NCBI GenBank assembly: GCA_025506515.1
Contig: CM046453.1
Span: forward strand, 41,299,727 to 41,363,726
Direction of reading: 5' to 3'
From: Flaveria trinervia
Taxonomy: Eukaryota; Streptophyta; Magnoliopsida; Asterales; Asteraceae
Length of the DNA stretch: 64,000 nucleotides
The position numbers were made by a program, and so were the translations under genes. Positions 55,287 through 64,000 of the stretch are shown here, piece after piece (positions within the stretch are counted from its first letter, which is position 1; each line of letters opens with the position of its first letter). Below the pieces are notes generated by a model that worked only from the letters and a program-made list of their open reading frames with translations, did no database searches and was not told where the DNA came from.

Positions 55287-58160
55287 TTGCCTGAAGTATA
55301 CTCCCGGCACAACTCTGACCAATCACTAAAAATGGCTGCCAAGCTGCGCAAACCCACACAGCTGGAACCCACAGCCACCACCCTCCAATCCAAAGTCCCC
55401 ACCAAACCCACTAAAAAGAAGACAAAAAAGGCTACTCAGGGAAATGAGTCCCCTGAGGATGCCCCTGCAACACAAACGCAGGCTATATCCACTGGTTATA
55501 ACCCCCTAGTGGATACAAGGACTTCACCAGCCACAACTGCTCGGGATTCCTCTCAAAAGGAGCCTGCAGCAACCAGAGAAGGGGTACCCACTAATCTGGG
55601 ATCTTCCTCATTTGAGGAGATTGCCATTGAAGAGCACCATTCTCCCTAGGTGCACACTGCTTTTACCCCATCTCCCACTGCAACCGCCCCACAAAGTCCT
55701 ACTCTCATTATTGCAAACGTGCTGACTCAGCTGCATGCCTCTCCTCCTCCCCAACAAACACCAACAAAGGGGAAAACCACAGCAATTGAGGAAGAGGATC
55801 AACATGCTTCTGACAGCCCACAGCACGAGGGTTTAATTGTTCTATCTTCTGGTGTGGATACAGAGACCAGAACATCTGGTGAGGCTGCCACCTCTTCTGA
55901 ATCAGCACATGATCAGACTGAGGCTGGTAACATTGCTAAGACCTCACCAGAGGCAACAGCTGATGAAGGACATCATCCTGAGGCTGGAAGTCCCCAGTTC
56001 CAAGAAAAAGGGGCACATGCTAAAACTGGTCTACACCCAGTGCATGTACATCCTGCTACAAGCAGGAGGTCAGGTGATTCAGCATCTGCTGATGATGACC
56101 TGGGCTTCTTTTATGATGTTCTGGCCCAGAACACAATTCTTGAGGAAGAAGTCAATAGACTACAAAGACTACTTGACCAATTCTCTCAAACAGCAAGTCC
56201 ATCTGCCACCAACATAAACCCACAGATGGCACCTTCACCTGAAGGTCTCCCACACACTCAGCCACTCAAAACTTCCGAGCCACCAGCTTCTATTTCTGGC
56301 ACTGCTTCTCAGGGACAGAACCCCTTTGAGCAAACAGCTGCTATCTTTCAGAATCCCTACCTCTTATCACCCCAATGATCACAGACATTGTGATCAAAAC
56401 CATGGATGAGAGGCTTCCCTCAATCATACAACCCCTGGTGGAGGAGATTGTGAGCACAAGGCTTTCTGCTACTCAAACCCTTGCAACCAATGCAACCAAA
56501 AAGGGGGAGAGTCAGTTAGTGAAAGCAAAGAGGAAGAGCATAGAGGGGAAGAAAGAAAAGGAGACTGAGAAGGAAGAGGAGTTTGTGAAGGGAGCTGACA
56601 TTGATCAAGTGGGTGAAAGTCACAAAGACTTTCATGTCACATATAAGAAGAGGAAGGTTGAAGGAAAAGAAAAAGAACTCGAACTCGATGAGATGATCAA
56701 AAAGCGGATGCTACACACAGTAAATCAATGGACTCCATTATTGATCAACTGTATAGACAGGGGTTCGATACTGCACAGCTTGACTCAGAGATTAGGAGAC
56801 TTGAAGTTGAAGAAATTAACTCAAGATGGGCAAGTTATGATGCATTAGAAAGAGAAAGACTAGAGATCATGATCAGATTCATTGCAAAGTACCTTGGGAG
56901 ATCATTGATCGAGATTAAGTCATGGACCAGGGACAGTATCTTGGCAATAACCACCAAGATCTGTTCGTCTGAAGCATACACTAAGGGATTGGTGATTGAA
57001 GCACTAAATGAGGCAGGTGCTGGGAACAGAAAGGAACTAGCAAAACACTCAAAAGCCTCACTCACTACAAGAATGCTAGAACAACCTGCAAAACCTCCCA
57101 CTTCAAAATCACCACTACCACAACCCACTAAACCATTTCCTTCACCCTCAAAACCAACAGCCGATGATGCACCCAAGAAGAAGAAGAGAAGGGTGTTGAG
57201 GCTAGAAGAAGTAGAAGAAGAGGATGATGAGGAAGAAGATAGACTGCCTTTTTCTGTAATCCTAACTTTGCCTAAAGCCAAACCTATGCCCATCACTCCC
57301 ACCTCACAGATGGAAGCTGTGAGAGTAAAGATAGAAGAAGAACAGCAGCAAAAGCTTCATGATGATGAGATGCTGAAAAGCATAGACAAAACTTATGTTG
57401 CTTCTTCATCAATAATCAATATGAAGAAAGAAGCTCGGAGATTGTACACCCTTGCTAACACATTTCAATATCAAAAGGAAAAGGTGAGAATATGGCCTGA
57501 TCCTAGGGTGGCTCACAGAATTGTGAAGAAAGACATTCCTTCGAGATACAAGGGCCAAGTAAAAAGGATCGTAGATGAAGAGATCACAGTGGTCCTTGTA
57601 GTATCACCCTGGGAAATTGTAGAAGATTTCAAGAAGGCCTATGAAACTAAACAGCCACCCCAAAGATGTTAGAGAACAGAGTAATTAAAAAGGGGTTAGT
57701 CTACAAGAGGCTTGAGAACTTCAAACAAAATGAGCTCAGTCTGTTACTTGAAGGGACTTACCCAGATGAGTTTGCATACAGACAGATCACAACAGTTGAG
57801 CTCAAAAATGGCAAACAGGCTAAGTACATTTCAGAGCTGTATGGGCGTGAAGGATTGTTTGATGGTGGAGCTGAAAATCTACCATGGAAGAACAAATTAT
57901 GTTTCTCAGAGCATACACCAGAGAATCCTACAGGCTTATACATGGGAAGTAGATTTCATGGATAGGACCACACCCTGTGTCCAGTTCCCCAAAGTCAGGG
58001 CTCTTATCCATACTATGCCAACCAAATTTCAGAAATCTATTCCCAGGCCAATGCTTAATTGGGTCATCTTCTTAGCTGATCAAGAAGGAAAAAGACCAAT
58101 CTTATTGCCAACAATAAGTGGGACCTCAATAAAGTTAAGGTTTTGGCTGCATTGGTTCAG
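55287..58160 (+). pseudogene. env-like ORF of element G, N-terminal part missing (broken)
   Basis: Open from 55287; the frame begins at a point that corresponds to the LPGMIERIAPG section of F, so the conserved N-terminal region of some 230 residues is absent. Then Pro/Ala/Thr-rich sequence with a short coiled coil (NTILEEEVNRLQRLLDQF near 56130), a Lys/Glu-rich part (56480-56700), and an open stretch 56728-57672 of 314 aa with MDSIIDQLYRQGFDTAQLDS, LEIMIRFIAKYLGRSLIEI, an acidic patch (EEDDEEED) and KDIPSRYKGQVKRIVDEE. A C-terminal domain follows from 57666 (RLENFKQNELSLLLEG). No signal peptide or transmembrane helix is obvious. The C-terminus matches the piece in element H. Confidence 0.7.
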
Positions 58161-58168
58161 GGGGAGTT
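58159..58168 (+). other. Polypurine tract of element G
   Basis: AGGGGGAGTT immediately before TGTTGGACC of the 3' LTR. Confidence 0.85.
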
Positions 58169-58932
58169 TGTTGGACCAAAAGAACCAATGAGCCGGATCA
58201 GAAAAACCTTAAGTCCCACAGACGTCAAAACAACTACTGAAGTCCACAACAGCTGAAGACAAAGTCTGAAGACACAAGTGCTGAGACAAAGTCTGAAGAC
58301 ATGTGCTGAAGACAAAGTCTGAAGACACAAGTGCTGAAGACAAAGTCTGAAGACAATGCTGAAGACAAAGTCTGAAGACACAAATGCTGAAGACAAAGTC
58401 TGAAGACAAGTGCTGAAGACCAAGTATCAGTCGTTGTCACAACAGGAAGAGGTCTTCTTCAGTAGTTGTGACGGTTTTCTTTCAGTAGTTTTATGTTTTT
58501 CCTTTTAGTAGTTTTGTAAAATGACTGAAGAGCTTGTTCTTCAGTCGTTGTAGTTTCAGTAGTTTTGTATCAGTAGTTTTATGTTTTATACTTAGCACTC
58601 TGATATGTTCTCAGTAGTTGTGAACATTTCAGTAGTTTGTTAAGTTTTAGTTATTTTTGTAATAAATCTGCCAGATGTCACTATCCCGTATATCAGCAGT
58701 GATTGCACTCTATATAAGGAGTGTCAACCTTATTGTAATATGTGAATGATTGAGCAGAAACATTTGATATTATTGAAACATTCCTTTTCACAGAAATCTA
58801 TTCTCTCTTTACAACCGTATTTGTTCTTAATGCTTACGAATATCAAATTCTTGCTATAATTTGTCTAATTCTTGTTCTTATTCCGCTGCGTTACACTCTA
58901 ATCCATCAAACTTAAGATCACTGATCCTGTCA
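58169..58932 (+). repeat. 3' LTR of element G
   Basis: TGTTGGACCAAAAG..CTGATCCTGTCA, 764 bp, followed by the GTATC duplication. It differs from the 5' LTR by scattered substitutions and fewer repeat units. Confidence 0.93.
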
Positions 58933-58937
58933 GTATC

Positions 58938-61800
58938 TGAGGATTCTCTTAATAGCAGCTAGGTGAGACACTTTGGAGCAACCTGATATCTTGCACAGAT
59001 GCAAGTAGCAAACATGATATCAGGTCTACTGGCTGTGAGATACATCAATGAACCGATAATTGCCCTATACTGATGTTGATCAGTATCCTCCCCCTCAAGG
59101 TCAGGACAAAGATTGTGGTTTCTGGGTATGGGTGTCTTGGCAGGCTTGCAATCTTTCATTTCAAATCTTTCTAGGATGTTAGAGACATACTTAGATTGAT
59201 TAATGAAAAAACCTTCCTTCATTTGCTTTACCTGAATCCCAAGGAAAAAGTCCATTTTTCCCATAGAACTCATCTCAAACTTTTTCTTCATAATCCTCTC
59301 AAAGTCCTTACACATTTGATCATTTGAAGAACCAAATATGATGTCATCAACATAGACTTGAACAAGCAAAATGTCCTTTCTATACTTTCTGATGAAGAGT
59401 CTTGTCAATGGTACCTCTAGTGTAGCCATTCTTCAGAAGAAACTGAGATAGAGTCTCATACCACAGCCTAGGTGCTTGGTGTAGCCCATATAGAGCTTTC
59501 TCCAATTTGCACACATAGTTGGGGTGCTGTGGGTCTTCAAATCCTGGAGGTTAGCATACATAGACTTCCCTATCTATATCCCCATATAGAAAGGCACACT
59601 TGACATCAAGTTGGTAGACAGTGAAGTCCTTGGATGCAGCATCAGTGTAATCAATTCCTTCCTCTTAGGTGTATCCTTGAACAAAAAGTCTTGCTTTGTT
59701 CTTGATGATCAAGCCTTTACCATCTCTCATGTTTCTGAAAACCCATTAGTGCCTATTGGTACTTGACCAGATGGTAGCGGACATAGGTTCCATACCTTTT
59801 GTCTCTTGAATTGAAGCAGCTCCTCTTGCATCGATTCAAGCCAGCTACTATCTTTCAAGGCATCTTCTACCTTCTTGGGTTCCATCTGAGATAGAAAGCA
59901 TGAGTACAAGCAGACATTCCCATGATGAGTCTGTCCTCTTGTTCTCACACCCTCAGTGACATCCCCAATGATGTTCTCAGCAAAATGAGTGTTATGAATC
60001 CTAAGGCGAGGAATCACTTCCAGTTGCAGAGATAGATCCAGGTTGGACATATTCTGCTCAGGAACTGGAACACTCTATCCAGCTGTTGTTTCAAAATCAT
60101 TCAATGACGACTGATTGAATGAGCGAGAAACATCATCAATGGTTGGCTGTGAAGTAGTATTAACAGTGTCCTGTTCCTTCAAAACACTACTTCTTTCTGC
60201 CTGGTGTTATGGTGGATCACTTGATGAGTTTTGAGGCTCAACAAGTGATTCACTTTTCGAAGCTTCACTATTCCTTGATATGGTCAAGCTATTAGATTTG
60301 TGAATGGTGGAAACTTCATTTATTGTAGCTCTTGGAGAATTTGGACTAGGTCTGGATAGCTCAAACAATTGATTATCAGCAGTAGCATCAACATCATTTT
60401 AAGCTCCTGTTCCAACTAAAACATTCTCACAAGAAGGTTTAGAATAGTTTGGAAACAATTCTAAATCAAAGATATGATCAGGGCCATTCCCCCTAACCCA
60501 AGGAGTGTGCTCATTAACAACTATGTTGGACGACTCCTCAAATTATTGATTCTTAATGTTGTATACTCTATAAGCTTTGGAGCTAGAAGAGTATCCAACA
60601 AAGATAGAATCATCCGACTTTTCAGCAAATTTTGCTAAATTGTCTTTTGTGTTAAGTATGGTACACCTGCTGCCAAAGGACCTTAGAAAGCCAATGAACG
60701 GTGGCCTCTTGTTCTATAGCTCATAAGGGTTTTTCCATTGGCTTAACTACAAGAACTCTGTTCTGCACATAGCATGCAGTGTTGACTACCTCTGCCTAGA
60801 ATGTAATAGGTAGTTTTGAATCAGCTAACATTGTTCGAGCAGCCTCAATAAGTGTCCTATTCCTCCTCTCAGCAACACCATTTTGTTGAGGAGTTCTGGG
60901 AGCATTATATTGTCTAGCAATCCCTTTTGAGTTACAGAATGAGTCAAGAATGAAGTTCTTAAACTCAGTCCCTTGATCACTTCTATTATTTTGACCTTGT
61001 GATCAACTTGATTTTCTATTTTAAGAATAAAAGATTTTAATGTTTCAGCAGTTTCATCTTTAGTTCTTAAAAAGAATACCCATGTGAATCTTGTAAAATC
61101 ATCAACTATCACAAGGCAGTATGATTTCCTTCCAATGCTTATTATACTTGTGGGACCACAAAGATCCATGTGCAATAAGTGTAATGGAGTAGTGATAGAG
61201 TTAACACATTTGGATTTTTGAGATGTCCTATGTTGTTTCACTTTCAGGCATGCAACACAGTTATCTTTGCAGAAAAACTCCTTTTTAGGCAAACCATGTA
61301 CCAAGTTATTTTTAGCCAATTTATTCTTTGTCTTAAAATTTACGTGACACATACATTTATGCCATAGTGTTGACTCATCACTATCACCTTTGGAAAGAAA
61401 GCATGATACTTCTCCCATTGGGGAAGCATTGTTCATATCCCGCTTGTACATATCCCCTTTCCTAGGAGATCTAAGAAGCACCAATTCCGGAGGAATTGTC
61501 ATCCCTGGTTTGAGGATAATGCACTCATGTTTTGTGAAAAGCATTTGGTGCTTTTGATCATAGAATTGAGAAACACTTAATAGATTGTGTTCAAGCTAAT
61601 TGACAAAGTGGACTTTGTCAACCTTTAATTTACCATTGGATATACTCCCTCTGCCAGAATTATATCCTCCGGCCTCACCTCCAAATTGGACATGACCTCC
61701 ATCACATTTCTGAAACTGTTGAAGGAGAGATCTGTTCCCTGTCATGTGCTTGGAGCATCCACTGTCTACAATCCAGATATTGTTGTTCTTGTCATATGGA
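58938..61800 (-). pseudogene. pol of element F: protease, integrase, RT (broken)
   Basis: Right to left: protease VDSGCSKHMTG near 61775-61740. Then 61544-60825: LWHKCMCHVNFKTKNKLAK, CVACLKVKQHRTSQ, LLHMDLCGPTSIISIGRKSY and VDDFTRFTWVFF, with a frameshift before the second acidic integrase motif, and PQQNGVAERRNRTLIEAART-type text near 60890-60835. RT N-terminal part 60050-59727 (SSWLESMQEELLQFKRQKVW). RT catalytic region 59429-58959 with YVDDIIFGSSNDQM (59357-59316), MDFFLGIQVKQMKEGFFINQ and IGSLMYLTASRPDIMFA. It stops at the GTATC where G entered; RNase H continues at 47238. Confidence 0.87.
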
Positions 61801-61825
61801 TGTCCCTACACATAAGATGAGTTTG

Positions 61826-62841
61826 TTAGTTTTGTTCGGAAGCCCAAGCCTTGCTGGTCTTGCGTTCTTCCAAAGAAACTAGCTTTCCCTTCTTCATCAC
61901 TTGAACCGTTTGAAAAGGTCCAAATGTGAAACCTTTCCTGACTCCTTCTTTTCTAACATTATTTGCATAATGTGTGCTTGCATGATTGTAGTAACAATCT
62001 TTTGCCATGTGGTTTTGCAGACCACACATTATGCATGCAATGTTAGTCTTTTGGGAATGTGAGGGTTGCTGTTTCTTGGGCTTCTTTTCTTCATCAGCAA
62101 CTTTTCCCTTCAACTTCTGATCCTTTGGCAGGATAAGAGTGCTGGTATTACACTCCTTTCCTAAATCAGAAGTACCTAAAACTTGGAATCCAGCCAAGTT
62201 AAAGACACCTTTCTGCTTTGGGTCAATCTTCAGCTTGGACTCAGCCACCTTCTTGGCAGTTCTTCTAGTAGCTTTAGCTCTGCTTCTTCTAGACTTAGTG
62301 GTTAGGATTTGATCTTCATAGGTGGAGATGGGTACATCTACCTGTTCTTTCCTTGTGGTGGCCACTATTGTTGCTTCATCCATCAATTCTGGTGAGGAAG
62401 GGTCAGCAGTTGGAACCTCTTGCTCCTCAATACCACATCTAGGTTGTCTGATAGACTCATAGGAGTGTGGTGGAGCAATTTCATTGGGTCCCATCCCTCC
62501 TTTGTTCTTATAACAGAGTTTGGAATGGGAGGATGATGCAAGAATAGCTTGGAAGTTTTGCTCAGAAATAGCATGCTTTCTGGCCTGAGCCTCAGCAGGG
62601 ACAAGCTGGGCTTGAGCCTCAGGCAATTTGGATATCAGATCCTTGATTTGAGTCTTGTAGTGGTGTGTCATGTTTTAAAAGAGACACAGTTTTCTCTAAC
62701 TCGTCAATTTTCTTTTGGTAGTCAGATTCAGCTCTTTTAAAATCAGATTTTAAAATATTTAAAGACTCAATATCAGATCCGATTTCCTATTGTAATCCTG
62801 ATAAGTTTAACTTTAGCTATACAGGCTGGAGTGCAGAGATG
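61826..62841 (-). pseudogene. gag C-terminal part of element F (broken)
   Basis: Minus-strand frame 62671-61826 (281 aa): an N-terminal coiled-coil-like part (HHYKTQIKDLISKLPEAQAQ), a basic stretch (KSRRSRAKATRRTAKKVAES), and the zinc knuckle CIMCGLQNHMAKDC (62038-61997), followed by the protease after stops. The upstream coiled coil (KRAESDYQKKIDELEKTV) is in another frame near 62740-62690. The N-terminal capsid would lie beyond element H. Confidence 0.8.
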
Positions 62842-63736
62842 TGACAGGATCAGCGATCACAAGTTTGATGTATTAGGTTCAAAGCAGTGGAATACGAACA
62901 TGAATTAGACAAATTGTAGCAAGAGATCGATACTTGTATACATTAAGAGCACATACGGTTATAGTGAAAGAATATATTCTGATTCATGGAATGTTTATAG
63001 AATATTTCTAATCAATCATTCATTCATTCACTCCACTATTACAATAGGTTGTCACTCCTTATATAGAGTGCAATAATCATGCTGTTATCACGGAAAGTGA
63101 CAACTGGCAGATCTAATACAAAAATAACTAACTCTTAACAAACTACTGAAATGTTCACAACTACTGAGAACATATCAGAGTGTTAAGTACAGAATATAAA
63201 ACTACTGATTAGAAACTACTGAAACTACAACGACTGAAGAACAAGCTCTTCAGTCGTTTTACAAAACTACTGGAACATAAAACTACTGAAACTAGAAATA
63301 TAAAACTACTGATATCACAACTACTGAAGAAGTACTCTTCAGCCGTTGTGACAAACTACTGAGGCTTCAGTACTTGATCTTCAGACTTTGACCTTCAGAT
63401 GTTTCATCAGCTGATGACTTCAGTAGATATAATCAGCTGATGTCTTCAGTCTTTGTCTTCAGACTTTGTACATCAGTTGTTGATCTTCAGCACTTTTAAA
63501 CTCTTCAGCTGTTGTACTTCAGTACTTTGGTCTTTCAGCTTCAGCACTTGTGTTCTTCAGCTGTTGTACTTCAGTACTTTAGTTCTTCAGCTGTTGAAGT
63601 CTTCAGCACTTGATCTTCAGCTGTTGAAGTCTTCAGCACTTGTCAAACTGCTGATGAGGCTTTCAGCAGTTGTTGTGATACCATGTGGGACTTAGAGATT
63701 TTCTAATCTTGGCTCATTGGTTCTTTTGGTCCAACA
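62842..63736 (-). repeat. 3' LTR of element H
   Basis: On the minus strand TGTTGGACCAAAAG..GATCCTGTCA, 895 bp, about 120 bp longer than the LTRs of G. It holds CTTCAGCACTTG, CTTCAGCTGTTG and AACTACTGA words from 63130 to 63690, and a TATA box (minus strand TATATAAGG, 63065-63057). Confidence 0.9.
63130..63690. repeat. AACTACTG / CTTCAGCTGTTG motif array in LTR H
   Basis: About thirty short words in 560 bp: AACTACTGA (63140-63360), then CTTCAGCAC, CTTCAGCTGTTG and GTCTTCAG. TTCAGCTGAT/ATCAGCTGAT words are palindromic around CAGCTG. The array is longer and more mixed than in G. Confidence 0.8.
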
Positions 63737-64000
63737 AACTCCCCTTGAACCAATGCAGCCAAAACCTCTAAATTATTCATATCCCACTTATTGTTGGCAA
63801 AATGTTGGTCTTTTTCCTTCTTGATCAGTAGAGAAGATGACCCATGTAAGCTCCGCCTGGGAAGAAATCTCAGATATTTGTTTGGCAGGGTATGAATGGG
63901 AACTCGTGTTGGAACTGGACACAGAGTTGTTATCCCATTCATGAGATTACTTCCCCATAATGAGTCTGTATGACTCTCGAACATAGGCCTCAAGGAGAAC
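63703..64000 (-). pseudogene. env-like ORF C-terminus of element H (partial)
   Basis: Read from the right edge: TTLCPVPTRVPIHTLPNKYL, RFLPRRSLHGS, NNKWDMNNLEVLAALVQGEF, running through the polypurine tract into the LTR. The same closing text (LAALVQGEF, then the PPT) stands in element G just before 58169. The rest is outside the window. It shows that the env-like frame reads across the PPT in this family. Confidence 0.75.

Larger units (their letters stand above)
47239..58932 (+). mobile_element. Element G: complete Sirevirus-like copia element inserted in F
   Basis: 11,694 bp: 5' LTR 47239-48018, PBS, gag, pol, spacer, env-like ORF, PPT, 3' LTR 58169-58932. Both sides carry GTATC (47234-47238 and 58933-58937), and the flanks join into one RT/RNase H frame of element F. 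The two LTRs are very similar but not identical (substitutions plus loss or gain of repeat units), so the insertion is not recent. All large frames contain stops, so it is non-autonomous now. Confidence 0.95.
41264..62841 (-). mobile_element. Element F: Sirevirus-like copia element with env-like ORF, interrupted by G and H
   Basis: Minus strand, read right to left: gag remainder (62841-61826), protease and integrase (61800-60825), RT (60050-58938), [element G], RNase H (47238-46700), spacer with a CTTCCGAAG array, env-like ORF (46077-42397), PPT, 3' LTR (42030-41264). The RT/RNase H halves join precisely across G at GTATC. The 5' end lies beyond element H, off the window. Confidence 0.85.
62842..64000 (-). 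mobile_element. Element H: Sirevirus-like copia element, 3' end only
   Basis: Minus strand: 3' LTR (63736-62842), PPT and the C-terminus of an env-like ORF running off the right edge. It sits inside the gag of element F. AGATG (62837-62841) would be one copy of its target duplication. Its LTR and env text are close to those of element G but not identical, so it is a related family member. Confidence 0.85.

Overview
This is eukaryotic, almost certainly plant (eudicot) nuclear DNA. It holds one ordinary intron-containing gene in a thick bed of LTR retrotransposons. No rRNA, tRNA or CRISPR array was found. The style of the retroelements (Tekay-like chromoviruses with LTRs of 2-3 kb, and Sirevirus-type copia elements with a long env-like ORF after pol) suggests Asteraceae; that is inference, not proof.

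Layout. 1-4162: the 5' part of a minus-strand Ty3/gypsy element (A) whose 2.8-kb LTR lies inside the gag of a second minus-strand gypsy element (B, 4163 to about 8675). About 8676-12077: the 3' end (integrase, chromodomain, truncated 3' LTR) of a plus-strand chromovirus (C). 12865-18934: the only host gene, a ten-exon CRC-domain (tesmin/TSO1-like CXC) regulator of 748 aa with an intact frame and two E2F-like motifs just upstream. 19203 to the right edge is one nested insertion complex. A small copia element (D) has its LTR and PBS at 19203-19389, gag at 25309-26570 and a protease fragment near 40845-41263. It is split by a Galadriel-like gypsy element (I, 19394-25304), a Sirevirus-like element (E, about 26571-40840, itself carrying a solo LTR of the C family at 33152-35247) and a minus-strand Sirevirus-like element (F, from 41264). 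F is in turn split by a complete plus-strand Sirevirus-like element (G, 47239-58932, target duplication GTATC) and by a further one (H, from 62842).

Retroelement reading frames are nearly all broken by stops, frameshifts and deletions, so they are relics. The most unusual non-coding signal is a set of family-specific arrays of short, partly palindromic motifs. In elements E and F the same motif array plus a TATA-like box occurs both in the LTR and in the spacer between pol and the env-like ORF; G also has its arrays in both places, although no spacer TATA box was seen. This suggests a second, LTR-like promoter for the env-like gene. One of these motifs (core CGCACGACTGA) is also shared with the gypsy C-family LTR, across retrotransposon superfamilies.

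Boundaries given for LTRs with target duplications (solo C LTR, G, I) are read directly; those marked 'about' are estimates. All family names rest on recognised motifs, not on database searches.
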